Of a stretch of 64,000 nucleotides of DNA, positions 8,794 through 17,391 are shown piece by piece. This DNA is from JAUWKC01 sp035529895 (GTDB taxonomy: Bacteria > Planctomycetota > Phycisphaerae > Sedimentisphaerales > Anaerobacaceae). Each line of letters starts with the position of its first letter. Position 1 is the first letter of the stretch. The notes under the pieces were generated by a model. It made no database searches. It was not told where the DNA came from and saw nothing but the letters and a program-made list of their open reading frames with translations. Location: assembly GCA_035529895.1 (NCBI GenBank), contig DATKVV010000034.1, positions 1 through 64,000 on the forward strand, in the 5' to 3' direction. Made by a program: the position numbers and the translations under genes.

Positions 8794-8932
8794 TCGGTCT
8801 TTCGTACGCGTGGAAAGGCACAGCCGCCATTTTACATTTCTTGACGATGTACAGCGGATAACTTATATTTTACAGCGCGTGGCGATTGCCGTACAGGTTT
8901 TGGTTTGCCCGGAAAAGGAACAAGAGAAGGAA

Positions 8933-10231
8933 ATGAAGATACCGCCGGTAAAAGGGACGCGGGATTTTTATCCGCCGGATATGGCGGTTAGAAATTGGAT
9001 AATTGACGGCTGGAAAAGGGTGTCCATCCGCAATGGGTTCGAGGAATACGACGGCCCGATATTCGAGTATCTGAAGATGTTTCAGATAAAAAGCGGGGAC
9101 GAAATCGTCGAGCAGCTTTTCTCGCTGAAGGACAGGGGAGGAAGAGAGCTGGCTTTGAGGCCGGAGATTACGCCCACTTTGGCGCGAATGGTAAATCAGC
9201 GAATCAATTCTCTGCCCAGGCCCATAAAGTGGTTTTCGGTGCCGAGATTGTGCCGTGCGGAGCGTCCGCAGAAGGGCCGGCTCCGCGAGTTCTTCCAGTG
9301 GAACATCGACATCATCGGCGTGGACGATGTCCTTGCTGACGCCGAGGTGATATTCTGTGCCTTGGATTACCTTCAGGAAGTGGGGCTGACCAGTAATGAT
9401 ATTGTCGTGCGAATATCCAGCAGAGAGATGCTCGCGTCACTGTTACAGGCAATAGGTATTGCGGAAAACGAGTTGGAGCCGCTATATGTTGCGCTCGATA
9501 AGCGCAGCAAGGTGCCCGATGATGCTTTTGGAGAGATGCTTGCGGAGCGGGTCGCAGACAAAGAGAAGCGCGACAAGATAATTGAGCTGATGGCTGTTGA
9601 GTCTATCGAGCAGATTCGTAATTGCCTTGAGCTTAGCCAAACAGCCCAAAAGTCGGTTGACGAATTACGGCGATTGTTCGAGTTGCTGTGTGCGATGGGA
9701 GTGGCCGATTTCTGTCGGTTCGATATCGGCATCGTAAGAGGGCTGGCATATTATACCGGAATTGTGTTTGAGATTTATGATAGGGCGAGTGAGCTTCGCG
9801 CCATCGGCGGAGGCGGGCGATACGACGATTTACTAAAGCAGTTCGGGGGGCCCGCCATTGCGGCTACCGGTTTCGGCATAGGCGATTGCGTGTTAGGCAT
9901 ATTGCTCGAAGAAAAAGGGCTTTTGCAAAAACAATTGCCCTCGCAGCAGCCGGACTATTTCGTTGCCTTTGCGGACGGACAATTCTTTGACAAGGCCATA
10001 GAAATAACCGCGAAATTGCGAAGAGCGGGCCTTTCTGCCAATTTCAGTTATAGAAATACCGGTCTGGGCAAACAGTTGAAAGAAGCGTCGGGCCAGAATG
10101 CCAGGAAATGTATTATCATTGGCGAAGAGTTTACGGAGGGAGAACTTGTAGTCAAGGATATGGGCACGGGTGAGCAGCAAAAGGTTGATTATGATGAATT
10201 CCTGGCCCGGCTTGAGTCTGAAGCAAAATGA
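8933..10231 (+). CDS. hisS: Histidyl-tRNA synthetase
   Basis: Charges tRNA-His. 432 residues when started at ATG 8933, where the family-typical MKIPPVKGTRDFYPPD begins; the open frame extends 116 codons further upstream but that part is antisense to the pseudouridine synthase. Class II core: RPEITPTLARMV (motif 2 region), RAERPQKGRLREFFQWNID, the histidine motif RGLAYYTGIVFEIYD, and motif 3 IGGGGRYDDLLKQFGGP with GFGIGDCVLG. A C-terminal anticodon-binding domain follows (from about residue 335). The stop overlaps the next start by four bases (ATGA). Confidence 0.95.
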   Translation: MKIPPVKGTRDFYPPDMAVRNWIIDGWKRVSIRNGFEEYDGPIFEYLKMFQIKSGDEIVEQLFSLKDRGGRELALRPEITPTLARMVNQRINSLPRPIKWFSVPRLCRAERPQKGRLREFFQWNIDIIGVDDVLADAEVIFCALDYLQEVGLTSNDIVVRISSREMLASLLQAIGIAENELEPLYVALDKRSKVPDDAFGEMLAERVADKEKRDKIIELMAVESIEQIRNCLELSQTAQKSVDELRRLFELLCAMGVADFCRFDIGIVRGLAYYTGIVFEIYDRASELRAIGGGGRYDDLLKQFGGPAIAATGFGIGDCVLGILLEEKGLLQKQLPSQQPDYFVAFADGQFFDKAIEITAKLRRAGLSANFSYRNTGLGKQLKEASGQNARKCIIIGEEFTEGELVVKDMGTGEQQKVDYDEFLARLESEAK

Positions 10232-10743
10232 GAGATTTCTCACCCAATGAGTATGAGCGGGCGTTCGAGAACTGGTTGGTTGACAACCATGTTCAGTACG
10301 TCTCAGGAGAGGAGAACAAAAAGGCAGTGTTTAAAAGCCTGAGACTCAAGAGCTTTGATTTTCTGCTGTATCCTGCCAATCAGCAGAAGATAATTGCCGA
10401 GGTGAAAGGGCGGTCATTCAAGGGGACAACGCTGGCGAAATTGGCGGGGCTGGAATGCTGGGTTACGGCCGAGGATGTTGACGGGCTGGCGAGCTGGGAG
10501 GAGGTTTTCGGGGCGGGGCACACGGCGGCTTTTGTTTTTGCCTACAGGATAGAGAACGTTGACGTAGATTTTGACGGCCGGGACTGTTATGAGTTTGGCG
10601 GCGGCCGGTACATATTCTTTGCCGTGAAACTGGATGATTATCGCAGGTTTATGAAGCGACGCAGCCCGAAGTGGAAGACGGTAACGCTTCCCGCGGACAA
10701 ATTCCGCCGGTGTGCGGTGCAGATGCAGAAGCTGCTTTCTTAG
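10228..10743 (+). CDS. HYExAFE-type protein, probable PD-(D/E)xK nuclease-like fold
   Basis: 171 residues. The N-terminus NEYERAFENWLVDN corresponds to the HYExAFE motif that names a protein family I recall as largely planctomycete. SFDFLLYPANQQKIIAEVKGR (residues about 38-58) has the D...ExK spacing of PD-(D/E)xK nucleases, preceded by a helix carrying Glu residues. The second half, with a conserved-looking FAYRIEN and YIFFAVKLDDYRRFMK, has no motif I know. It is coupled to hisS by an ATGA overlap. Biochemical role unknown; a nucleic-acid processing activity is only an inference from the fold. Confidence 0.75.
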   Translation: MRDFSPNEYERAFENWLVDNHVQYVSGEENKKAVFKSLRLKSFDFLLYPANQQKIIAEVKGRSFKGTTLAKLAGLECWVTAEDVDGLASWEEVFGAGHTAAFVFAYRIENVDVDFDGRDCYEFGGGRYIFFAVKLDDYRRFMKRRSPKWKTVTLPADKFRRCAVQMQKLLS

Positions 10744-10759
10744 GCTTTCGCGGCTCTGC

Positions 10760-11296
10760 TCAATCTTCTTTTGGTGAGAATTCCAATGCCGCTGAGTTGA
10801 TGCAGTAGCGAAGGCCGGTTGGCGGCGGGCCGTCGGGGAATACGTGGCCGAGGTGCGCGTTGCACCGGCTGCATATTACCTCGGTTCGTATCATAGAGTG
10901 GCTCCTGTCCGCAACCTTGCGGATGTTGTCCTCTGAAGCCGGCGCCCAGAAGCTCGGCCAGCCGGTGCCGGAATCAAACTTTGTTTCTGAACCAAACAGG
11001 TCGTTGCCGCAGCAGACGCATTGGAATGTGCCTTTTTCCTTAAGGTCGTGGTATTTTCCGGTAAACGGACGCTCGGTTCCTTTTTTGCGTGCAACCCTGT
11101 ATTGTTCCGGCGTAAGCAGGCGGCGCCACTCCTTATCGCTTTTGATTACTTTTTCGGACATGCGTGCTACTTTGCGTGAGGTTTTGCAAATACCTGCACG
11201 CACAGTATTTGTTCGGTTGCCGGCTTTACGGCTTTCGCTGCAGAAAACCAAAAGACCAGCCGACAAAACAACGATTATAAGCAGCGGTACTTTCAT
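10760..11296 (-). CDS. msrB: Peptide-methionine (R)-S-oxide reductase with N-terminal export signal
   Basis: Repairs oxidised methionine (R-sulfoxide) in proteins. 178 residues; the MsrB domain starts around residue 46. Zinc cysteines are in CVCC and CSRC, GTGWPSFW is the substrate-binding motif, and the catalytic Cys is in RYCINSAALEF near the C-terminus. The first 20 residues (MKVPLLIIVVLSAGLLVFCSES) form a signal with a cysteine at position 19, so the enzyme is probably a lipoprotein or otherwise exported. An internal Met at residue 46 could start a cytosolic form. It is convergent with the HYExAFE gene, with only 16 bp between stops. Confidence 0.93.
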   Translation of the reverse strand: MKVPLLIIVVLSAGLLVFCSESRKAGNRTNTVRAGICKTSRKVARMSEKVIKSDKEWRRLLTPEQYRVARKKGTERPFTGKYHDLKEKGTFQCVCCGNDLFGSETKFDSGTGWPSFWAPASEDNIRKVADRSHSMIRTEVICSRCNAHLGHVFPDGPPPTGLRYCINSAALEFSPKED

Positions 11297-11463
11297 AACT
11301 TCATCTCACAACATTTTTACTGAGTGGCTGTATTGTCTTTTATTTCACTATTGTCTATACGCTCCGGGCAGGTACAAGTTCCGTCAAGGGGCTGCAAAGA
11401 CGCGGAGGCTTCGGTTTGCACGGCGCAATACTCTCAATTGAGCGGGGAAGGACGAGAAATGGT

Positions 11464-11940
11464 CTATTTCGAGAGAGCAGCCATGTTGTGGACAAGCGCA
11501 TCGAGGGCGCGGGAGGTTCTGTATTTGAGAAATTTCGCCATCAGAGGAATTAATGCCGGCCAGGGGACAAAAGGCGCCAGAGACAACAGTATTATTCTGC
11601 CGATGGGTTGACCCCGTATTATGGTGAACAATGTGCCAAATGTTATCAGGGAGAGCACGGCCATTGCGAGAATGAAGATGATGAGGTAATTGATTGTTTT
11701 GCTGATTCCGCCGAATTTCGCCTCGATGGAAAGCTCGCTGCGCGTCCCTCGAACCGAGATTTTGGAAATTCCGTTCAGAGGATCCATTCCTTTGACCCAG
11801 AGCGTGAATGTGCCTGTCAGTTCAAGTGTCGAATTGGTATTGGTGACAATTTGAAAGCTGTGCTGAATGAAGACATTTCTTGCAACTTCAAGCGCTTTTC
11901 CTACATCCCCTGTGAAGACTATTGTTTTTTTGTAATCCAT
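11464..11940 (-). CDS. Small membrane protein of unknown function
   Basis: 158 residues. The first about 85 are soluble, probably mostly beta (KTIVFTGDVGKALEVARNVF, then ELTGTFTLWV). Two hydrophobic segments follow: INYLIIFILAMAVLSLITFGTLFTI and, after IRGQPIG, RIILLSLAPFVPWPALIPL. The C-terminus is short and basic. It precedes the membrane-protein and DUF2089 pair on the same strand only in map order: those genes are transcribed first and this one follows the YIP1-like gene by 27 bp, so it is likely the last gene of that small operon. Function not recognised. Confidence 0.65.
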   Translation of the reverse strand: MDYKKTIVFTGDVGKALEVARNVFIQHSFQIVTNTNSTLELTGTFTLWVKGMDPLNGISKISVRGTRSELSIEAKFGGISKTINYLIIFILAMAVLSLITFGTLFTIIRGQPIGRIILLSLAPFVPWPALIPLMAKFLKYRTSRALDALVHNMAALSK

Positions 11941-11967
11941 AAGCTGCTGCTTTTTGCTCCAAGTAAA

Positions 11968-12579
11968 TCAGGTAATCAGGCGGATTATGGCGAACCTGGA
12001 GAGCACTTCGGCGCCTATCAGACTTAGAATGAAGGTTATAATTGCCTTTGTACCTTTTATGTTACAGGATAGGCAGTAGGCGCGGTACATTAAGGCGACC
12101 ATCCAGACCGCCATAAAGACAGCCACCATCAAAGCGAACGCGAATATGGCCAAATCCGCGTAGCTAATCGCGGGCGTTTGAGCGGCTGGCGTTAGCTTTG
12201 ACATTATGTACTCGCTGAACCTTCGGTTGGCATCCGGCAGCATCACCAGAGCGGTAATCAGGTACGGCCAGCGAGCCAAAGCCTGTGTTCCGAGGACATC
12301 TATAATACGAAAGGATGAGCTTGATACAATCAGGCCGAAGAAGAACAGCGGAACGGCCATGCATATCCAGTTGATTAGTCCTTCGACAAGGAAGCACCAT
12401 AACGGCGCTTCCAGGCCGGAGTGGACGTCGATGACGCCGTCGAAGTGAGTCTTGCCGAGCCAGCCGATTACCCCGCTTGCCAGTAGGATACCCAAGCCGA
12501 GGAGTAGGGCGTGGCCGCCGGCAATAAACCTGAAAGGGTTAAACAGCCACTGGCCCAGTTGACTATTGGTTGAGGTCAT
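11968..12579 (-). CDS. YIP1-like multi-pass membrane protein
   Basis: 203 residues with five likely membrane segments (around residues 22-42, 60-85, 95-115, 145-165 and 178-198). The N-terminus WLFNPFRFIAGGHALLLG and the periodic helices resemble YIP1/DUF1282-type membrane proteins. Its ATG overlaps the stop of the DUF2089 regulator gene (ATGA, 12,576-12,579), a pairing that suggests the regulator controls or partners this membrane protein. Substrate and role are unknown. Confidence 0.65.
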   Translation of the reverse strand: MTSTNSQLGQWLFNPFRFIAGGHALLLGLGILLASGVIGWLGKTHFDGVIDVHSGLEAPLWCFLVEGLINWICMAVPLFFFGLIVSSSSFRIIDVLGTQALARWPYLITALVMLPDANRRFSEYIMSKLTPAAQTPAISYADLAIFAFALMVAVFMAVWMVALMYRAYCLSCNIKGTKAIITFILSLIGAEVLSRFAIIRLIT

Positions 12580-12875
12580 CCGTTTTCCTTTCCGATGTCT
12601 TCGTTTGCCTTTTCCGCGAGTTTCAATTGCTCTATGATTTCATCGAGGCGGTTGCGGACAGTGGGGTAGCTCAATCGGAGCAGGCGGGCCATTTCCTTTA
12701 GCGAGCCGCTTGCTTTGATGAATTCGAGCACAAAGTCCTGGTCATCGACCGAGAGTTTGGATAGTGCAGGCAGTTCGTATTGGCCTTGAATTTCTGTTTG
12801 GCATTGCTGGCAGGTCAGGCTCTTTACCTTCAATCTGTTTTCGCAGGCGGGGCATATTGTAGGCAGTACTTTCAT
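12576..12875 (-). CDS. DUF2089-type zinc-ribbon/HTH regulator
   Basis: 99 residues. The N-terminal zinc ribbon has CPAC and CQQC pairs (residues about 8-11 and 22-25). LSVDDQDFVLEFIKASGSLK and EMARLLRLSYPTVRNRLDE form a helix-turn-helix in which the wing helix reads SYPTVRNRLD. The C-terminus is an acidic, Lys-rich tail. This matches DUF2089, a family of small putative transcription regulators. It is the first gene of a three-gene minus-strand unit with two membrane proteins. It is the only obvious DNA-binding transcription factor in the window, and it lies well away from the sulfatase array. Confidence 0.8.
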   Translation of the reverse strand: MKVLPTICPACENRLKVKSLTCQQCQTEIQGQYELPALSKLSVDDQDFVLEFIKASGSLKEMARLLRLSYPTVRNRLDEIIEQLKLAEKANEDIGKENG

Positions 12876-12892
12876 AGCTTTCTCTCTGTTGG

Positions 12893-15388
12893 CTAAAGTT
12901 TGTTAATCCAGTCACCGATCAATTTCAGAGCGTGCGGTGAAATGGTCTCTTCGATTTTCGCGTACTCGGCGAGGGCGCCGGTTTGGGCGGTCTGGAACAG
13001 GTGATTAAGGCTTGGCAACTGCTTAACCGTGTAATGCTCGTTTCCGCCGGCTTTGAGGGCCTCTTCGATGGCACGGAGGTTCTGTTCGGGCGCGACCTGC
13101 AAGTCCTTTTCGCCGACGATTGCAAGCACGGGACATTTGACCTTCATCAGGGTCAGTTTGGGGTCGTAAGTCAGGAAGAACCGGAACCAGGGAGAGAGGG
13201 CCATTTTGATTTGAAGTTCGAGCATACCTTCGGAGGCGCCGACCGCTTCCTTTTCCTGTTCGCTCATTTTGGCCGACGAGTCTTTCAGGAGCCTTCGGAT
13301 TTTCGTCTCGGCGGCGGCGTTGTCCTTATCGTGTTTGAGTATATCGAACATCTGGGTCAGGGCGGCTCGGCGAATTGCGAGCACTTCATTGCTTGCGCCG
13401 ACGGTTTTGAGGAGCAGGTCGTTCTGCAAATACAGGGTCTGTTCGCCGGTTAAGCCGGTCCCTGCCATCAGTACGACGAAGGCAACATCCGGCGATTGAG
13501 CCGCTGCCATCGGGGCAATTATGCCTCCCTCGCTGTGGCCGATGAGACCGATTTTCTTCGGGTCGATTTCGCTGCGGCTCTTGAGGTAATCGATGCCGGC
13601 GAGCACATCACCGGCAAAATCTTCGCTGGTGCTTTGGAGGAAAAGGGCGATGCTGCCGGTCGAGCCGCCGATTCCGCGGTCATCAACGCGCAGAACGGCA
13701 AGTCCCTGTCTTGTCAGGTAGTCCGCCAGGACGAGGAATGGGCGGTGACCAAACACCGTTTCATTGCGGTCCTGTGCACCGGAACCGGATATGAGCAGGA
13801 CGGCCGGGAATGGCCCGCGCGAACGCGGCAGAGTCAGAGTTCCGGCGAGCTTGATACCCGCTTTGCTGTTTTCGTAGACGACCTCTTGTTCGTCGTAGGG
13901 GTAAGGCTTTTTCGGCTCTTGCGGCCGACGAAGCGCAGGCACCGCATCGACGCGCTTAAGTGTAAGCGGGACGGCCTGTCCGCCCTGTTGCCATTGTCCG
14001 TCGATTGCGAGCGAACCTTTCTGCATTTTCCCTTCAAAAGCGGCCATCATTGATTTCATTTCAAGTCGCAAGCTGCCATTCTCAAAGGTGACTTTGTCCA
14101 CCGGCATATTCTCCGCCCTCTGCAAAGGGATGTCCATGGCGGCAGCAAGGCCGCCGTCTGCCTTTTTTGAAATCTTGAAGACAATTTGAATCTCGACTCC
14201 AAAACTTTTCAGGGTTCCCAGCCAGAGGCCTAAAATGTCTTTACCATTTGCAATATGATGTGGCGGCTGATTCTCCGAAGGGTGCTGGCCGGGGATAAAG
14301 AACAGGCCGGTTATCTGTTTCTTGTTATCAAATACGACTTTAGCGTCGAGAACCGCTCTTGTAAATTTGCAGGTTACGAAGACAACATCATAGTTGAGCA
14401 CTTTCTCCTTTCGGACCCCGAGCTGCTCCACGAAAGACCCTGACTGGTTGATTATTGAAGCCCAGACCTCCTGCAGCTTGTGCGGAGGCAGGGCGGTTTT
14501 CATTGCGACATCGAAGTTTTCGGCAGCTTTCGTATAGTCCTGTTTTACAAGCAGATTCACGAGGTCTTTTGCGAGGCTTTCCAGTTGGTCATACTCAGAG
14601 ACCGGCTCCGGCTCGAGGCCTAATTCGTAGACGGCTTTTTTGGCCAGTTCGAGATCGTCGCCCACAAATTCCACCACCCAGTTGTCATAGCGGCGGCAAA
14701 AAGCCGGGTCCGCCTTCATCGCAAGAATACTCTGGTGGATTTTTGCCGCCTCATCCGGCGTGGTACATTCAATGATATTGACCTGAAGCCGCTTGCCGCG
14801 GACAGAGAAAATTGTGTTCGATAGATTTTTGATTTGGCCCCCGAGCTTTTTCTCAATGGCGCTGGTTTGGTCCGGCGGCACCAAGAAAGAATCTTCAATT
14901 TGCCAGCCTGCGGGGACTTTCCTGATTAGTTTGGCGGCAACATCGTCGAGTCTTACCGTTTCGAGCCCCAATACGCGCCGGGCCTTCTTCATAAGCTCGA
15001 TATCGTCACACTTGGCAAACTCGACCACCATGTTGCCAAGCTGAGCTACGCTGACCGCCAGGCCACCGTGGGCGTCAAGTATCGCCTTGTAAACTTTGTC
15101 GGCGCCTCTTGCCGTCATGCAGTGCACGACGTTCACTTGCAGGCTCCGGCCGTTTACGGAAAGGAATGTATTAGACAGTTTCGATATGCGGGCACCCAGT
15201 TTTCGGCTGAAAGCCATTCGCTCGGATTGTGGCACCGCAAAGGACTTTACAACTTGCCACCCGGCGGGAAGATTCTTGAAAATCTCCTCTTGGCCGTTGA
15301 CGGTTGCTTGAAATCCGCTTAAGACTGCGGCTGCGACAAGCCCTGCCCAAAGACTAACACCTGTTATGCCTATTATTCGCCTTGCCAT
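12893..15388 (-). CDS. Secreted alpha/beta hydrolase with duplicated N-terminal module and DUF3887-like domain
   Basis: 831 residues with a Sec signal (SLWAGLVAAAVLSGFQATV). Two similar modules of about 115 residues follow: LPAGWQVVKSFAVP..KLSNTFLSVNGRSLQV and VPAGWQIEDSFLVP..NLSNTIFSVRGKRLQV. Residues about 270-370 look like the DUF3887 domain that often precedes exported hydrolases (LVNLLVKQDYTKAAENFD). The hydrolase domain from about 520 has the nucleophile elbow GLIGHSEGGIIAP, the acid in AIVGEKDLQV and the histidine in LPSLNHLFQ. Probably an esterase or peptidase acting outside the cytoplasm; substrate unknown. It lies 17 bp upstream of the DUF2089 gene on the same strand and may head that operon. 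Confidence 0.85.
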   Translation of the reverse strand: MARRIIGITGVSLWAGLVAAAVLSGFQATVNGQEEIFKNLPAGWQVVKSFAVPQSERMAFSRKLGARISKLSNTFLSVNGRSLQVNVVHCMTARGADKVYKAILDAHGGLAVSVAQLGNMVVEFAKCDDIELMKKARRVLGLETVRLDDVAAKLIRKVPAGWQIEDSFLVPPDQTSAIEKKLGGQIKNLSNTIFSVRGKRLQVNIIECTTPDEAAKIHQSILAMKADPAFCRRYDNWVVEFVGDDLELAKKAVYELGLEPEPVSEYDQLESLAKDLVNLLVKQDYTKAAENFDVAMKTALPPHKLQEVWASIINQSGSFVEQLGVRKEKVLNYDVVFVTCKFTRAVLDAKVVFDNKKQITGLFFIPGQHPSENQPPHHIANGKDILGLWLGTLKSFGVEIQIVFKISKKADGGLAAAMDIPLQRAENMPVDKVTFENGSLRLEMKSMMAAFEGKMQKGSLAIDGQWQQGGQAVPLTLKRVDAVPALRRPQEPKKPYPYDEQEVVYENSKAGIKLAGTLTLPRSRGPFPAVLLISGSGAQDRNETVFGHRPFLVLADYLTRQGLAVLRVDDRGIGGSTGSIALFLQSTSEDFAGDVLAGIDYLKSRSEIDPKKIGLIGHSEGGIIAPMAAAQSPDVAFVVLMAGTGLTGEQTLYLQNDLLLKTVGASNEVLAIRRAALTQMFDILKHDKDNAAAETKIRRLLKDSSAKMSEQEKEAVGASEGMLELQIKMALSPWFRFFLTYDPKLTLMKVKCPVLAIVGEKDLQVAPEQNLRAIEEALKAGGNEHYTVKQLPSLNHLFQTAQTGALAEYAKIEETISPHALKLIGDWINKL

Positions 15389-15830
15389 TTTTTCCCCCTT
15401 TGTTTTTCTAAAAGAGTCACATCAACTACTCCCATATAATGAAGCTCAAATTTAATAATGTTAACTTGCGCCTTAATTATGTCAACTAAAAACTTATTAT
15501 TATCAACTTTTTTTTCGATATGTGGAAAAATCGGCTTTTTTGGCCAGATGCGGCCTGTCAAGCGGGCCCGCGGTCCGAATTGAATAAGGGTCCGACCTGT
15601 CGGACCCGTCCGACTTGTCCGACTCGTCCGACCGATACTGACGCGGTGAAAAGCTCAAACGATGGCAGTGATGGATGTGCGAACGCCATATCTGGCCGAA
15701 CCATCGCAGTCGCTCCCGGCGGAAGGGCAGACGGTGCAAAATGTCTCGCTCCAACGGGGTGGTTTGTGTATATTGTAGCAGAATTTTTGGCTGCGAGGAA
15801 CCGGGCAAGGCTGGAGAAGTTGCTGATTTT
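15389..15830. other. Intergenic region between divergent genes, with a 9-bp tandem repeat
   Basis: 442 bases with no convincing gene. An A/T-rich part (15,400-15,520) could hold the promoter of the minus-strand hydrolase. Five 9-bp units of the form TCCGACYNG lie at 15,591-15,635. The sequence CTGGAGAAG about 12-20 bp before the bioB ATG may be its ribosome binding site. An in-frame extension of bioB back to 15,675 exists but has no family similarity. Confidence 0.6.
15591..15635. repeat. Short tandem repeat, five 9-bp units
   Basis: Units read TCCGACCTG, TCGGACCCG, TCCGACTTG, TCCGACTCG and TCCGACCGA. The 9-bp period keeps reading frames open in both directions (Ser-Asp-Lys-type translation on minus), but no gene uses it. 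Confidence 0.8.
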
Positions 15831-16811
15831 ATGAACGAGAAGATAACGGCAATTGCGGGTTGTTGCTTAGCCGGGGAGCAAATCGACGGCGAGCAAATAG
15901 ATGTACTGCTTGCCGAGGCTGAGAGTGATTTGTTCGATTTGCTCTATTGGGCAAACAAGATAAGGGAGAAATTCTTTGGCAATAAGGTGAAGATATGCTC
16001 GATTGTGCCCGGGCGACTGGGCGGCTGCAACCAGGACTGCAAGTTTTGCGCACAGTCGGCGAGATACAGAACAGGTTACGACAAGACCAAAACAGTCAGC
16101 GACGAAGAGATTCTCAATGCGGCCGAGCAGACCAAATTGAGCGGTGTGAGCCGGTTCGGGATTGTTTACAGCGGTAAGACGGTTAGTGAAGAAGAACTGA
16201 TTCGCCTTGCGAGGCTCGTGGAACAGATAAGAGAGCGGTTTGGTTTGAGGGTATGCGCGTCTGTGGGGATTATCAGGCAGGAGCAGGCCGAGCGATTGGC
16301 GCAATCGGGCTTGTCGGGATACAACCATAATCTTGAAACGTCCGCGAGACATTTTGGGAGTATAGTGACTACGCACAAGTACGGCGACAGGGTGGAGACA
16401 ATTCAGGCGGCCCGGAAGGCGGGCCTGCGTGTCTGCGCAGGGGGAATTTTCGGGATAGGTGAGAGCGACAGCGACAGAGTGCAGATGGCGCTGGAACTGC
16501 GCAGGCTGGGCGTCGATACCGTACCGATGAATTTCCTGCATCCGATCAAGGGAACGCCGCTGGGCGATGCAGAGACGCTGGAGCCGCGAGAGATTCTCAG
16601 CATCATTGCCCTGTATCGCTTCATATTGCCGCGGACGAGTTTGAAGATTGCGGGGGGGCGTGTGTTGAATTTGAGAGACATGCAGAGCTGGATGTTTTAC
16701 GCCGGTGCAAATGCAATTCTGAGCGGCAATTATTTGACCACCGCCGGTCGCGCCGTCAGAGAGGATGTGCAAATGCTGACCGATTTGGGCCTGGAGGTGG
16801 ATTCGGATTGA
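15831..16811 (+). CDS. bioB: Biotin synthase
   Basis: Radical-SAM enzyme that inserts sulfur into dethiobiotin to give biotin. 326 residues from ATG 15,831. The cluster motif GGCNQDCKFCAQSARY has the C-x3-C-x2-C spacing for the [4Fe-4S] cluster. Further family marks are CASVGII, GYNHNLETS, GIGESDSDRV, VPMNFLHPIKGTPL and the late GGRVLNLRDMQSWMFYAGAN. The stop is one base before the rsmD start, so bioB, rsmD, cca and probably the sulfatase maturase form one transcription unit. No other biotin gene lies nearby. Confidence 0.95.
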   Translation: MNEKITAIAGCCLAGEQIDGEQIDVLLAEAESDLFDLLYWANKIREKFFGNKVKICSIVPGRLGGCNQDCKFCAQSARYRTGYDKTKTVSDEEILNAAEQTKLSGVSRFGIVYSGKTVSEEELIRLARLVEQIRERFGLRVCASVGIIRQEQAERLAQSGLSGYNHNLETSARHFGSIVTTHKYGDRVETIQAARKAGLRVCAGGIFGIGESDSDRVQMALELRRLGVDTVPMNFLHPIKGTPLGDAETLEPREILSIIALYRFILPRTSLKIAGGRVLNLRDMQSWMFYAGANAILSGNYLTTAGRAVREDVQMLTDLGLEVDSD

Positions 16812-16812
16812 G

Positions 16813-17391
16813 ATGAGGATAATAGCCGGCGAAAAACGAGGAATGAAGCTGTTCAGTCCGAGGGGCGGGGACACGAGGCCGATTACCGACAGTGTCAAGG
16901 AGTCGCTTTTCAACGTTCTTTGCAAGTACGACCTGCCCAACGACAGAGTCGTTGCGGACCTATTCTGCGGGGTCGGGTCTCTGGGTTTGGAGGCATTGAG
17001 CAGGGGGGCCGCATTTGTTACTTTCGTTGAGAAGGACCCGAGAGTTGCTGCCGTGTTGGAGAAGAATATAGAGAAGGCGGGTTTTGTAAAGGCGTCCAGG
17101 GTCATAAGGGCGAACGCCTTCAAGATTGGCGCGCCGGTCGGTTTTGATGAGGGGAAAAATGGGCTGGTTTTTGTTGACCCGCCCTACGCGTGGACGGAAG
17201 ATGTTGGCGCTGATTCGCCGTTGAGCCGGCTGCTTACTCTTATTTGTGAGCAGGTTACTGAAGACGGTTTTGTCGTGGTCCGGACCCGAAAGGGTGTAGA
17301 ACTGTTGGCGCGGTACGGGGCGATTGATGTAATCGAGCGCCGGCAGTGGGGGACTATGGTCGTGAGTATATTGCAGCATACGAAGGGATGA
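16813..17391 (+). CDS. rsmD: 16S rRNA guanine-N2 methyltransferase, RsmD family
   Basis: Methylates G966 (E. coli numbering) of 16S rRNA using SAM. 192 residues beginning MRIIAGEKRGMKL. TRPITDSVKESLFNVL is the conserved N-terminal signature, VADLFCGVGSLGLEALSRGA is the SAM-binding motif I, and LVFVDPPYAW is the catalytic DPPY motif. Length and order are typical. Its last codons overlap the start of the cca gene (ATGA). Confidence 0.95.
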   Translation: MRIIAGEKRGMKLFSPRGGDTRPITDSVKESLFNVLCKYDLPNDRVVADLFCGVGSLGLEALSRGAAFVTFVEKDPRVAAVLEKNIEKAGFVKASRVIRANAFKIGAPVGFDEGKNGLVFVDPPYAWTEDVGADSPLSRLLTLICEQVTEDGFVVVRTRKGVELLARYGAIDVIERRQWGTMVVSILQHTKG

